Both the position numbers and the translations under genes were made by a program. Below are positions 1 through 13,066 of a stretch of DNA of 64,000 nucleotides, piece by piece. Within the stretch, counting starts at the first letter, position 1; each line of letters begins with the position of its first letter. The stretch comes from Peromyscus leucopus (lineage: Eukaryota > Chordata > Mammalia > Rodentia > Cricetidae): NCBI RefSeq assembly GCF_004664715.2, contig NC_051073.1:60745379-60809378 (forward strand), in the 5' to 3' direction. Below the pieces are notes generated by a model. The model worked only from the letters and a program-made list of their open reading frames with translations. It ran no database searches and was not told the DNA's origin.

Positions 1-290
1 CTTGTTAGTAAACTCCAGATTAAAATTCATCCAATAAAGATTTGCTGGAACCTACTGTCATTTAACAAGTATTTCTAGAGTACCTACTCTGTGCCAGGTT
101 CTGTTCTCCTGGTAGGATTCCAACAGCAGAAGACAAAGTCCTATATGAGCTTAAACACGGCATATAGGGGACATTCTTTAAAATACCTCTAATTCTGAGA
201 TTTTTCCATGAAGGCAATGAGGGTGCTTGGCATTTATTTGTGAGTAAGAGAATGGTGTGGTCACATCACAGGTAAATAAAGCTACTGTCA

Positions 291-468
291 GGCCAGGTTT
301 GGTGGCACACACCTTTAATTCCAGCACTTGGAGGCAGAGGCAGACAGATTTCTGAGTTCAAGGTCAGCCTGGTTTACAAAGCTAGTTCCAGGACAACCAG
401 AGCAAATGGTGAGACTCTTGTCCAAAACAAAACAAAACAAAACAAAGAGAAAAAAAGAAAAAAAAAAA
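291..468 (+). repeat. B1 SINE
   Basis: Typical B1 order: diverged head, CCTTTAATTCCAGCACTT, AGTTCAAGGTCAGCCTGG, then an A-rich tail of AAAAC units. GCTACTGTCA before it and GTTGCTGTCA after it look like an imperfect target-site duplication. Confidence 0.9.
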
Positions 469-1488
469 GTTGCTGTCAGCAACACAATCTTTTAGTTAGG
501 CAAGGGTATAATTTGAGAAATAATGAAAGGAATTTTTGTTGAAAGGGCAAAGAACTTGTGAAGCATAACACTAGCAAATAAAAGACACACTCTGTGTATG
601 TGTAACCTGTATATAGGGATCTGGCAATCAGTTGCCCATTCACGCAGACATGAGGAATTGCCTAGTCATTTAGTCCTGCAGGGTGGAGAAGTCCTGGAAA
701 TCCTCCTCCTGCCCTGAGCAGTCCTCAGGTAAGCTGGGTGAGAAGGCTGGTAGTCTGGCCACACAGGAGCAAGGCAAGACTCAAGACTAAGTACTGAGAA
801 AGTAAGGCAGGGTTGGGAATAGAGTGGACAGGGATTATGTCAAATGGAAGCCAGGGAGGAGACAACGAGCAAAGCATAAGGACATGGTAATGGACACCGG
901 ACCAATGCACGGTACAAAAGGCAGTCAGCACCAGAGAATAAGCTAAATGCCAGCAAGTGAAACCAGACCACAGTACCTCCCCACCATACCTGCATACTGA
1001 ATCATAGGTAACCATCAGCAGCAACCAAAGAGAATGGGCACAACTAAATGGGCAAGCGTGTTCAAGAGTATTATACCTACCCAAGATGTCATTCTGTGTA
1101 GAAGCAAAAGTTAAGAAGACATCACTAGACCAGGAAAGAACCTGGCACACAATGCTGATTCAATGTAAGCTTTTTGAGGAAACACAAGCTATTGGAAATC
1201 CATCCAAGTGAAGTAAATCAAAACAGAGAACTCAGAAGTCTTCCTTAGGGGGATGTTCTAGTAAGCTTCTCAAGGGATAAGAAGCTTTAGTTTGGTAAAC
1301 CCCAAATACACAGGATTTTTTGTTAGAGTATAAAGGTTATCCACCTTGAAGAGTCCATCTATCTACCACTGGCACCATGTTACCATGTGATAAAAGAATG
1401 TTCTTTGGAATAGTTATGTAAAGTTAATGAAGACTTACCAGTAAAAGTTACAATTATTTTCTTTTTTCTACCAGTACTAGCAGTCAAA

Positions 1489-1900
1489 TCCAAGGACACA
1501 CACACACACAATTTATAAATGCTCAGCCTTAGCTTGGTTTGTTTCTTTCCAGCTTTTCTTAACTTTAAATTATCCTGCCTACCTTTTGCCTCTGGGCTTT
1601 TTCCTTTCCTTACTTCTGTGTATCTTACTTTCACTCTTACTCCATGGCTGGCTGGCTCCTAGCACCTTCCTCTCCTCTTTTGCTCTTTCTTCTTTTCCTC
1701 CCAGATTTCTCCTATTTATTCTCTCTGCCTGCCAGCCCCGCCTATCCTTTCTCCTGCCTTGCTATTGGCCGTTCAGCTCTTTATTAGAACATCAGGTGCT
1801 TTAGAAAGGCAAAGTAACACAGCTTCACTGAGTTAAACAAATGCAACATAAACAAATGCAACACATCTTTGCATCATTAAACAAATGTTCCATTGTTGCA
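1489..1900 (-). mobile_element. LTR of a rodent ERVK-like family, outer part of a nested pair
   Basis: Read on the minus strand it matches the element at 40609: a U3 with repeated AAGATGTGTTGCATTTG units, TAATAAAGAGCTGAACGGCC, a GGCGGGGCTGGCAGGCAGAG block, and an end near CTAAGCTAAGGCTGAGC. I think this is the MYSERV-type LTR group, but the name is from memory. A (CA) tract replaces its last bases. The first bases of the same LTR appear at 2390-2434, beyond the inserted element. Confidence 0.75.
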
Positions 1901-1910
1901 TGATTCCTAA

Positions 1911-2388
1911 ATGGTCTTATAATAAAAACCTGCAGCCAGATATCAGGGTAAAAGCTGAAAGATCAGAGAAGCAGAGCAGGCCACAACTACCACCTCTTAC
2001 CTCACCAACTCCTCAGCCTGACAGAGCCTCTGCAAGAGAGCAAATTCCTGTCTCCTCCCACCTTATATTCCTTTCTCTGCCCAGCCATATCACTTCCTGT
2101 CTCAACCTTCCTGGTGCTGGGATTAAAGGTGTGTGATCCCAAGAGCTGGAATTAAAGGTATGTGTCAACACTGCCTGGCTGTTTCTCTTTTAGACTGGAT
2201 TAATCTCATGTAGTCCAGTGTGGCCTTGAATTCTCAGAAATCCAGACAAATCTCTGCCTCTGCTCCCAAGTGCTAGGATTACAGGTGTGTGCCACCATTG
2301 CCTGACCTCTGTGGCTAACTCTGTGGCTGGCTCTGTCCCCTGATCTTCAGGCAAGCTTTATTTCTTAGATTACAAATACATCACCACA
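1911..2388 (-). mobile_element. Composite B1-containing repeat (family X, copy 1) inside the LTR
   Basis: On the minus strand it runs from TGTGGTGATG through AATAAAGC, a B1-like stretch (GCACACACCTGTAATCC), a second AATTCCAGC stretch, GGAATATAAGG and finally GGTTTTTATTATAAGACCAT. The copy at 3583-3917 has the same order and the same ends. Both may be LTRs with an embedded B1 fragment. ATTCC-like bases on both sides could be a short target duplication. Confidence 0.7.
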
Positions 2389-2434
2389 TTCCATAGCACA
2401 AATGTAACACATCTTAAAAAAATATTCTACAACA
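2389..2434 (-). mobile_element. 5' tip of the interrupted LTR
   Basis: The minus strand reads TGTTGTAGAATATT, then AAGATGTGTTACATTTG, matching the first bases of the LTR at 40609. The composite repeat at 1911-2388 separates it from the rest. Confidence 0.6.
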
Positions 2435-3582
2435 GAACATGACTTAAATTTCAAAATTAAAAGTAATATTCTTAACAAAAATTAAACATTTAGCACTAAC
2501 AAAAAGATAATTCTGAATTTAAACCAATTCTAATCTTAACACAGAAATTTTACTCAATACTTTCTCTTAGCATACAAGTTAATGTCAGTGAAAAAGAAAA
2601 ACATTTCTGGTGGAATGAAGAATGGATAGACAATGTGTGAAGTCGGGGAGTAGGCAGAGCAGACTGACAGACTGGTACCACTGGGCTTGAATGTGATGAT
2701 GTAGGCTACTCCAGACAGACAGTGGGCCATTCTCTGTTCTTTTCCCAGAAAGCAAAAAGTGAACATGCCTCTTGAGGCTATAGCACCCAGCAACTATAGA
2801 GGCTACAGTCTCCAGAAAGCAACTGCCGTATAGTTTACACAACCACACTTATGCTATTGAGTTTTGACCAAAGAAATTTGGTGAAATCTTAGGCAGAAAT
2901 CAACAGCACAATTATATCATTTATGTACCCTTTGGGGTTTATTTGAGGTTGTCACTTCAGGAATTGGAACTGTCACTTCAATCATAGAGGTGCAAATGGG
3001 ACATGTGTACCCTCAATATGTGGTGAAGAATCCAAATGTAACATTCAAACTGTTCAAACTCAAGCCAGAGGCAACTCCACAGAGCTGGTCACTGTATGAC
3101 TGTGTACATCAGAGTGAGGGACCTCATCTCACCCAAAGTCTAGCTCTCCACGTCAGATTTTCACACGGGTAGCCCTAAATGTGATCACTTTGTGTGGCAC
3201 TCAAAAGACGGAAGAAGAGACAGTTTGGTCACTAAGTCACACTGTGACCAAGAGTAACCTAAGGCATTTTCCCTTGTAGAAGCAATTCTGCCTTAAAGAA
3301 CATAGCCACAGGATGTGTGGTGCATCTTGGAATACTAACTTTCCTGGGAAAATTTTTAGGGCAGGCAGATCCGTTTCCACCTTAATATTAAAAGTGACCC
3401 TTCCCACACTGTTGTCAGGCTGGCTGTCTCCACTCTCGGACCTCTTGGAGTAGAAGTAGACTCCACCTGCTCCTAGGGAACCTTGGGAAGAGAAGCTGGA
3501 AAAGCACTAGAACACAGGACCAAAATGTAGGGAGAGGCTGGGCTGAGGGGAAATGGCAAGGAAGATGTTGTTCAAATCTTAG

Positions 3583-3917
3583 ATGGTCTTTTAATAAAAC
3601 ACCCAGAGCCAGATATCAGGGTGAACTGAAAGATCAGAGAAGCAGAGCAGCCAGCCACTAGTTCTTACCTCAGTGAAATCCTCAGCCTAAAGCCAGTGAG
3701 TTCCTGTTTCCCCACGCCTTATATACCTTTCTCTGCCCTGCCATATTACTTCCTGGGATTAAGGGCATGTGTGCTTCCCAAGCAAAGAAATGAGATCTCA
3801 AGTGCTGGGATTAAAGGTGTGTGCCACCACTGCCTGACCTCTATGTCTAATCAGGTGGCTGGCTCTGTCCTCTGATCCTCGGGCATGTTTATTAGGGCAC
3901 ACAATGTATCACCACAG
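3583..3917 (-). mobile_element. Composite B1-containing repeat (family X, copy 2)
   Basis: Same ends as copy 1: TGTGGTGATA at the minus-strand start and TATTAAAAGACCAT at the finish. It has the same middle (CAGAGCCAGCCAC, a B1-like CACACCTTTAATCCCAGC stretch, GGTATATAAGG). It is shorter than copy 1 because part of the SINE-like middle is missing. Confidence 0.75.
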
Positions 3918-4574
3918 AAGGTACCATACAAGCGAGGAGGAGGCAACATCTATGTAGACACAGAGGCTAGCACACTTGTGACAAGAAGCCAGGAGGCTGG
4001 CATGTTCTCATATACTGAACGGCTGACTGCTGCGCTGGTTTAAGTTGCTGGACGTTTCAGAGCCATTTCCTGCTTCAGATAGCAGCTGTCAATGCGCCTG
4101 TGACTAGCAGCTTACTCTCCATTCCATACCTGATAAACTGGTTTTAGTAAAGGCTCAGTGTCTTCTGAAAGGAAGGAGGAGCGTTTGGAGGCTCTGTCAA
4201 ACAGCAGCTTCCCCCCACTTGTTTACTGTGGGGGTCTCTGCTTTCATTGCCTAACTTCTGAATAAGAGCAAACACAGACATGAAACATATGACACGAGTC
4301 TCCAGTGTTTCTGAACACGACAGAATAGAATGCCACTCTGAAAGAGGTGAAGCCATAGAAACACTAGGAGTACACAGAAAGCCAGTTATAAGTCATGGTA
4401 GCTTACTCAAATCTCCATTAAAGTCAGCATTCCAACACATTCCCATCTGATCATCTTTATGGTGTGCAGAACACAAGGGTTTATACCGACTATTGATTAC
4501 AGTTTTGCTATGTGGATGGTTCATATATTTTTGCCAGCAAGACCACCTCATTTTTTAAAAAAATAAAACTGTCC

Positions 4575-4721
4575 AGCTGGGCAGTGGTGGTGCACGCCTT
4601 TAATCCCAGCACTAGGGAGGCAGAGGCAGGTGAATCTCTATGAGTTTGAGGCCAGCCTGGTCTACAGAGCGAGATCCAGGAAAGGCGCAAAGCTACACAG
4701 AGAAACCTGTCTCAAAAAAAC

Positions 4722-4757
<36 letters not shown>

Positions 4758-4760
4758 AAA
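4575..4760 (+). repeat. B1 SINE, full length, cricetid-type right half
   Basis: Complete B1 with AGGAAAGGCGCAAAGCTAC and a tail of more than 40 A. AAAACTGTC before it and AAAACCTGTC after it suggest a target duplication. Confidence 0.95.
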
Positions 4761-5224
4761 CCTGTCAGAGCCAAATACAATTGACAGTTGAACTATTATG
4801 TAAGTAGCATTACATAAACAGCCTGAGCTCTGTTTTGATCTACTCCATTTGTTATGTCACAAGGAAAAAAAAGGGGGTGCGGCACTGGCAGGGTAGAGAG
4901 ACTCTTGCCTGAATGTCCTCTTAAAACTTTTGAATTCTGTGCCATGTAAATGAATTATCTACTGAAAAATTAAACTCATGTAGTAAAAATCACTGTAAAG
5001 ATGGTATGTGTGTGATCATATTAAAGAAATAAACTCTCAGAATTCACTCGGTAGTCAGTGTAGTTATAACAATGACATGCACGTGGACCAGATCTAGACT
5101 TTATGGTCATTTTTTTCTTTTTAATCAAGATGAATTTCAGTATTATGATGTCAAAAGACTAAAATTTAGGCAGACTCCCTGGTAGACAGGTAGACAGGGA
5201 CAGGGGCCAAGGCTAGGTAATAAA

Positions 5225-5755
5225 GGTGGCAAAATTTCCAAGATGGCCAAATGTCCAAGATGGCCAGCTTCTTACCCTCCTGACTTGAGACAAAAGCCTG
5301 ACAGCTTAAATGGAAGGCCTTGTCCGTTTTTATCTCCCACCGGCAGGACCCTGCTGATGGGCTGGCTCAACAAGTTCAAGGCTGCTCAGGACATGTCACA
5401 CATTCTGGGCCAATCAATCATCCTAGCAATTTTCAAACTGACCAACCCCAAATTAGGGGAGGAGAACCCTTCAGAGGCTTAAAACACCAGGCCTGGAAAA
5501 AAGACTGGATTTTTGTGTCGTGGTCCTCGTGGTAGTTGTCTGTGTCCTGTCTGTCTTCCCCATCCCACCCCACCTGCTTTGCAGGAAGCCTTTTTCTTCC
5601 TTTGTCGGTGGTCTGCTGTGTGCACATTTTCTCAACCCCCTCAAAAAAACGCCTTTCTTTAACTGCTGATTCTACCTGTGGTCCTGAGATTTCTCTGCTG
5701 CTACCTGTTGTGCATCAGATTTTTCCTGACTTTTAATTCTTAACTGGCAGAAAAA
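5225..5755 (+). mobile_element. Solo LTR-like element, gammaretrovirus type (tentative)
   Basis: The stretch has LTR layout: an upstream part with two CCAAGATGGCC copies (5238-5248, 5255-5265), CCAATCAATCATCC, a TTAAAA box near 5478, then a T/C-rich stretch with CTGTCTGTCTTCC. No coding remnants flank it. Boundaries and family are uncertain; it was judged from composition and order, not from a known consensus. Confidence 0.5.
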
Positions 5756-6724
5756 CCAAACCCAATCAAGACCCCTAGACTATATCATTTCTAGATTGTA
5801 TCAATGTAGAAGTCAGGTTATTTGACCCTTGAACCCACAACCAATGTACTGAGAACAATTTGGGGTTAACTTGCCTGCACAGGCAAGAGGAATAAGAGAA
5901 AGGATCTCCTGAGGGCTATTCAGCAGGCATGCACAGTTCAGATGCCTTTGCTGGCTCTGTTTCCCCTGGCTGCACTCATGGGGTGGGGTGGGGGTTGTTC
6001 TCTGAGTAGGAGGCCAATAGAACATGGAAGGCGCCTGTCGGCAGCACATAAAAGACACACACTGCAAACACTGCTTGCAGGGGGAGTGAAGCTTGTCAAA
6101 GTACTGCAGAGGCTGCGAAAGTGAAGAGAAGAGAAAGCAATTATAACCGAACCTAACAATTCCTTGGCTAATTTTAACTGGAGAGGTGGAATGTATCTGC
6201 AGCTTGAAAACGATAGGCAAACGAGTGTTCAGGTACAAAAGACCCACCCACACAGAGCCTGGAATGGTCACTGCAAGAAGGAGTGTGTTGCCCATCAATC
6301 ATGTGCCCTGGTTCTGATGATGCTTCAGTGGTGGCTCCTCCAGAACAAACAAATGGCCTTAGGGAAGAACAAAAATCCTAGGCTCACAGCAGAAGCCCTA
6401 ACTTTTTGTTACAAGATAAATCAAAGTCAGTAAGACTTTATTAATGTCAAACTTGGCAGAAATGCCACTTTAACATTTCTCAGCTATGAATAATGGAACT
6501 CAAATATTAACTTATATCTACTTTTAAATGGAGTTGAAATAGAGTTATTTAGCCAAGGTTTCCTTAACTTTTTGAGTCAAGAGCTAGTACAGCTAATATA
6601 TTTATTCATATTGAACTATGTTCACAAATAATTTTAAATATGTTTCCTGTGATTATAAAATGCAGAGATAACAGTGACAACTATTTCTTACTGATGGGAT
6701 CACGGATGATTCTTCTTATTATGA

Positions 6725-6859
6725 GGGGTGTACCATAGCACTTCAGGGGAGAGCAGAGGACAACTCTTCTTTTCCTCCACCTTTACATGGGTTCCAGGGT
6801 TTGCACTTGGGTCACCAGGCTTTCAGGCTATTATCTACTGAGCCAGCTTGCTGGCCACC
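6725..6859 (-). repeat. B3/B2 SINE, diverged
   Basis: It ends in CTACTGAGCCAGCTTGCTGG, the reverse of a B2/B3 head, and carries GGTTCCAGGGTTTGCACTTG and GAGGACAACT upstream. Confidence 0.75.
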
Positions 6860-8476
6860 CTAAAAAGTGATTTTCACATTCTTCACATTTTTTTTGGTAT
6901 TAGCTTACTTTTTTAAAACAATGTGTATATGTTAATTTTATATTAGAAATAAAGCCTATTCCTTTAAGAATGTTAAAACTTGATTTAAAAGCCATTAAAT
7001 TAAAATGAGTACAATTTCTATGAAAACAGTTGTAACAAACTGATTTACAATCATTTTAACAACAACAACAAAACCAAAACTCAAACACATAAAAAAAAAT
7101 GTGAAAGACTTTATTAACTGCTCCTTATACTAAATGAGGACTTTGCTGGGAGGAAGATGAGATTGTACACAGGTCATTACTGTGATTTATAACCATGTAT
7201 GCTGGCTAAAGGCAAATCAGTATTCTTTGCTTTTCAATTCAGGTTAGCAAATAAAAAGATTAATCATTCATATCAAGTATTACCCCACCACTATATTCTA
7301 TGACCACATGGCTGCTGTACTGCTGTGAGCTCACACCTTTAGTCAGAATCCAAACCCTTTGCAGCAGGAAATTCTGATTGCTTACCCTTTGTGCCTCCCC
7401 TCCCCTCCCCACAACACAACACTGGTCTGGGGCACTGCTGACACACGAGCTTCCTTGGAATCCCTGTGCCCCGAGGAAGCCATGTAAAGCTTTGCTTGTG
7501 CGGGCACTTTGTGCCTGAGATATGACTACGACACCACATAAATTGTCACTGTTGTAACTGCAGGACCACAGTACAAAGACAGAAGCTGCACACTGTGGAT
7601 GAGAGAGTAGAAAGACACTTTCTACCTAGGCAAAACAAATCCCTGTTTGGTTAAACCCACAGTGGTCACAATTCTGGCTAGCATAGATAAATGTAACACC
7701 CCTATCCATGTATAGCTGGGAAATGAGCTCCAAGGAACTGAGGGGATTCAAAAGGTCAAACTAGATCAGAGTCAACAGTGGCTTTCTACCCCAGGCTACT
7801 TCAGTTATACTTCAGCACACTAAACAAACAGCATCACCAGGAAAGAACACAGAGGAAATCTAGTGGATTTTTTTTCTTTCGGATAAACACTTTTCAGAAC
7901 CATCTATAAAAGAGTTCATTATCTTTAAAAGATCACTAATATTTTATATCCAAAAAGACTGAAACCCACTTCCTCTTACAATCCTGACACGTGGTATTCA
8001 CAAGGAACACTTAGAAACATCTTTCTGGAGCCAAGAATGTGGCAGCCCACTTCCAGGCCAAGATCCAGACGATAGAAATGTGGTACTGAATCAAAGAACT
8101 GAGCTGCTGAAAGGGGCTGGCCTTAAATATCATTTTCTTTGCAAGTGTGAGGTGTCCCCTCCTTCAGCACAGATTATTTTAAGGAAAAACATTCTACTCA
8201 TAAGCACTATACTTTATTACCTAAGCAAACCAGACACAAATCTAACAACAACAAAAATAGGACAGGAAGTAAACACCACAGCTAAAAGCATGCTTTGAAC
8301 TCAAAGGCATTTAATATCCCAGAACTGCGTGGGGTTTTCCTAGGGCCTCGGGGAGGCCCTCATGTTATAAAAGACCCCATCCTGCAATTTTTGTTTCCTG
8401 GGAAGGAGAGTCACCCGCACTGAAAATGAGGCAGTCTCACACCGAACACAAAATAAAATCGAGGTCTTTTTGAAAT
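6860..8476. other. Intron 2 stretch, nothing recognised
   Basis: No gene, SINE or LTR was recognised. An 8-bp perfect inverted repeat with a GGG loop lies at 8342-8360 (AGGGCCTC / GAGGCCCT). Confidence 0.6.
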
Positions 8477-8480
8477 AAAA

Positions 8481-8552
<72 letters not shown>

Positions 8553-8556
8553 AAAA
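8477..8556 (+). repeat. (GAAA)n microsatellite
   Basis: About 19 uninterrupted GAAA units. Likely length-polymorphic. Confidence 0.97.
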
Positions 8557-9624
8557 GGTGTTTAATAAATGTGTGTTCTGAGTATGAGAATCAATCTGAA
8601 GAGCAAGGAGCACGGCCCACTGGTCCAAGAGCAGCGTTCAGCGCATGCTCCTGAGCTCTCATGTATGCCCATTCCAGACGGACTCTGTGGCAAGTCGTCA
8701 CTGCATTTAGCTTCTGCTATGTCTTCCTAGAAGACCTTTCAAGACCAAACATAGAAGACTGCACTGGGTGAGAAGTATGGCCCGAGCACGACTTTAGAGC
8801 ACACAAGGAGAAAGAAAAGTCACAACCAGGCCACACTGTTGCTTACACCAGCACCACCAGAAGCCATCATTTACTAAGGGCACTCTAGGCCTCAAGCTCA
8901 ACTCCAGCACAGGGACGAAAAATACAAGTCAAAACTGATATTAAAATATGTCCACAAATTCTTTGATACTTCTCTCCTTCAGATGTAGAACTTAATTCCC
9001 CCTCGACTGTAGTGTGCACTTAGTAACATGCTTTTATCAAAGAAAAAAGCAGAACCAACAGTATGTGATTTAATAGCCTACATCACAGAGGCCACCGTGG
9101 CTCCCACACTCTAGAGGAAGCCAACTATCAGGTCTTGAGAGAGATTCCAGGAGTCCTCTCTGGAGAGGCCAAGCAGTGAAAGAAAGACTTCCTGCTATCA
9201 GCCACCCTTCAGTTCTGGTCCAGGATCCAAATGACTGCCACTCTCAGCAAAACCTTGACTGAAATGATAGGACACAGCTAGAACTACCCAGCCAAGTTGC
9301 TTCTGAAGTTCCACGGCACAACAGTGCAAGCACATACTGCTTTAAGTGATGATTTGAGGGTTAACTTTGAACACATGAATAGAAAACGACTACTAAACAA
9401 AAGGACTACTCCAGACACTTTCATCAGAATCCTCTTTCTAATCTCAAGTCATTTAGATTAGTTGTCAATTGTGTAATTAATGACTTCATGTGTCTGCCCA
9501 TTCCCTGGAAGCAATATCCATTTTGATCAATTCAGAAGGAACAACAAATCCCTTATGCCCCTTCAAAAGCATAATGAACTGAACTAATTAATTTTTGAAA
9601 TTCTACTCTATTAAAAATTAAACA

Positions 9625-9725
9625 GGGGCTGCAGGGTATAGCTCAATGGTCGATCATGTAGTCAGCATGCACAAAGGCCCTGGATCCAATCTGTAACAGA
9701 AAACAAAGCAAAGCAAAACACAACA
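9625..9725 (+). repeat. ID SINE
   Basis: GGGGCTGCAGGGTATAGCTC, then CATGCACAAAGGCCCTGG and an A-rich tail. This is the tRNA-Ala-derived ID core, diverged. Confidence 0.8.
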
Positions 9726-10599
9726 CCAGGAATGTATAAAAAAATTGAATGATTATTTTGCTCTAAAATTTCACAGACCCCTTTTTTCTTTTCATCTACA
9801 TCAATAAAGAAGCAATGTAGTCTACCTCCAAAGATCTATAAGAATAAGCTGTCTACTTGATTCCCGACAGTCTATTCAAGGTGCTAATCTGCCATTATTT
9901 ATAGACCCTTGGCTCCTTTCTGAGCAGCTGTCATTAATAGAACAACTTAGGAATTCAAAACACATTATTCAACTCAACTGCCTCCTGGAATATTAGTCAT
10001 GTTTCTCAAACCTACAACTGTGAAAGAACTAAAGACGAGCCACGTCTTTGGAAGGCTGTGAAGAGCTGCCATGAAAAACAGCAAGATCAACTGTTGCTCA
10101 CTGACTGACATTCCTTTGAAGTCCCCATTCCTAATCATTCAGGAATCTTCTGTCAGCTTTTAGGCTCCCTCTTCCCGGGAGGGTTCTCTGTCCCAAAGTT
10201 ACAGATGTGGTCTTCAAAGTATCTCAAAGCTGTCACCTGGGAACTCCTATATCCTCCACAGACTGGCTGGTCTATCAGGTTGAAAAGGAAAGGGAGGGCA
10301 GTGAGTTGTTTCTCCACTAAAGCATCCTATACTTGATGGTCTCATCCTCTCTGAGCCAGGCTTTTGAGTTTGGCTGCCCATCTGAACTCAAGCTCTCTAA
10401 AGAGCAGGTCACAAGCACACTGGTGCCAGGAGGAGACTGAAGAAAGTCTGAGGGCAGGGAATATGGACTAGACATGCGAGGATGCAAACAGAAAAAAATG
10501 TGCAAGACTGAAGAAACAGAGAAAGAAAAAGGCAAGGAAGAAAAAGTATAGAGAGGTTTTTTGTTGTTGTTAAAGCAGACATGAGATCAAACAGGATTC

Positions 10600-10758
10600 T
10601 TAAAAGTTGTTATTACTGTGTATGTGCACACTCACACTTGCCATAACACACAAAAAGAACAATGTTGACTCAGTGGAGTTGGTTCTTTCCTACTACACAG
10701 GTCACCAGACTGTGTAGCGAGCAGCTTTAATTGCTGAGCCCTCTCACCAATTCCCCCA
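10600..10758 (-). repeat. B3 SINE, diverged
   Basis: It ends in TTGCTGAGCCCTCTCACCAA with GGTCACCAGACTG upstream, the reverse of a B3 head and body. Confidence 0.65.
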
Positions 10759-10779
10759 AAGTGTTTTTTTTTTTTTTAA

Positions 10780-12736
10780 GGATAAAAATATGGACAAAGA
10801 AACAAAGCTCTCTGAAGGAAAGAGGCAGAGAGAAAAGCAGGGGGCAGATGGTGGGAACGACAAAGACTGACTCAAGCTTTCTGACTAAGAACTAGTTAGA
10901 AATGGGTAGGGCCACAGTAGACCCAGAGAATAGGAGAAAGACAGGTCAAGGTAAAATGACTGAGGGAGGTTCTGGGCAAGATGAGTTTATGATGTCTGCA
11001 GAATGAACAAGAGCAGAACCAAGGTGTGACCTGGAAGTGATTACATGGAGCCACTGATCCACAGAGAAGAAATGTTGAGGTCACACTGGAAGACTATGTC
11101 AGAAGATGATGACTGAGGACCAAAGTCCAGGGAACACCGACATTTGAGAAACTCAGGGAGAAAGTCTCACGACAGGAGCAGTGGCTGAAGCCATACGATG
11201 AGAACTAGGCTACACAAGTGAATGGCCTCACCTTAGGTGAGTCCACAGTGCTGACCTTGGGAGGGTCCGGTACCCACTGAAGTTTGCAAGGAGTAGTGTT
11301 GGGAGAGGAGACTTTATAGTGGAAAATGTCCCAAGCAGCTCCAGCCCCTTTCTGTGCCCGCTGCATGTGTCTGTTTCACATGTCCCCTGGATTTAGGAGT
11401 GAGCTGGGGTCTTGCTTTGTGCATCCTCAACTGACTGTCAGCACAGCTCCCGTCACCTGCACAAACTCTAGATACTGACGGGTCTACTCTAGGACAACTG
11501 GAGAATGGGAACTAGGAAAAGCCTCAAAATGACAGTACTCTTGACCTGTGTCTAGGAGTTATCAACAGAGACTGATATAACTGTGCAAAGATACAACTAC
11601 AGGTATAGTTATAATCTACAACGTGCGAGACCCTGGTTCTAATCCCCAGTACCACAAAACAAAAAGACCAAGAAAACCTACCTACGGAGTCAATAAGCAC
11701 AGCGTTGGCAAAAAAACAAAACAAACCACTAACTAATCTAAACTACAACACATCTATACAACTGAATACCATAAACCTTCTCAATGCACAAAGATCAACA
11801 ACCAATAAAACCATACAAACCCATCCTCCTAGCACAGCTAACAGATATGGGTTAGTATAGGTTCCAATCACTCTGAACGTGGAAAACAAAAGACCTCAAT
11901 TCCAGCACAGCTACCTGGAGCCCCCACTGTGGATCTCTGTAACAAGAGAACTTGGAAATGTATGGAGGAGGGAGGAGCAGTACAGAGGGCAGAACCGGAC
12001 TTAAGTCACCTGTGAAGGAGACAATATGCCTTTTGTAGAAAAATACCTCTTAACTGCAGAACCAACCACAGGGGCAGCAATCTGAAGTCTGAAGAGGACT
12101 ATACCACTGGGAAGTGGTGGGTAAAAGGAAGCCAGAGGCGCCCTCTAGTGACAGGTAAAGGAGAGGAGGCAGCAAGTGTTGGAGCCGTAACAAAAGGGAG
12201 GCCTAAACAATCAGGACTTAACCCACCCCTAGCCAACCTCAAGCAAGGCCACCCACCCACACTCTCACCCCACAAGTCATTCAAAAAGCTCCCAAAAACA
12301 ACCAAAAGGAGACTAACAGTATTCCGAACAAAACCGAGAACCTTTAGATAAACATTTGGTGCCTAAAAACTGTTAAATCAGAATTTCAAAAGCCGAGATT
12401 AAAAACAGACAAAATCGACCAGAAGTGCAATAAAAGCTGAGTAAGGAAAAACTAAGCTGTGGAGATGAAGTCTGAAGTGTCAACATGCCCAAAGGAGAAC
12501 AGTTCAAATGAACACTTCACAAAGGACACTCAGCGGATTGGAAAGAACAAATCCAAAGGATAAAAGGAAGAACTGAAAGAGCGGGCAGGTGAAGTTGAGC
12601 AGCACACATGCATGTGAAGTCACTGAAAAAGGAACCGCAGAGCAAAAGTACAATGTTTAACTATAATCCAGTAACACCTTCTAGAAAAAGGCGGCACAAA
12701 TCTACATATACATTGCTAGAATCTGCTGAGTGCTAG
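10780..12736. other. Intron 2 stretch, almost nothing recognised
   Basis: Only an ID-like 3' remnant near 11615-11670 (GCGAGACCCTGGTTC, CCCCAGTACCACAAAAC) is visible. No exon-like frame. Confidence 0.55.
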
Positions 12737-12955
12737 GGGCTGGGATGTAGCTCAGTGCTTGCCGAGCGTGCATGAAGTGCTGGGCTTCATCCTCAGTACC
12801 ACATAAACAGGGCTTGGTGCGGTGTGCCTGGTATACTAACAATTCTGGAGATACAGGCAAGAGGACCAGAAGTTAAAGGCCATCCTAGACTATGTAGGGA
12901 ATTTAAGGACAGCCTGGAATACATGAGATCCTGTCTCGAGACAAACAAAAAACTG
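12737..12955 (+). repeat. B4 SINE (ID head joined to B1-like tail)
   Basis: ID head GGGGCTGGGATGTAGCTCAG and CTGGGCTTCATCCTCAGTAC, followed by a B1-like CTTGGTGCGGTGTGCCTGG and GAGATCCTGTCTCGAGAC. This is the ID-B1 fusion that defines B4. Confidence 0.85.
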
Positions 12956-13066
12956 TGCTAGTATTCTCAACTCTGAATCACATTCTAGGAAAACAGTCTT
13001 ACCCATCCCCCCCCCCATCTTTCACATACACACAACCACAATGTTTTATGATTTTAAAAAGATAGG

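Noticed and set aside
5813..6298. 161-codon frame on the minus strand
   Set aside because: No recognisable motif, no splice or promoter context, intronic position.
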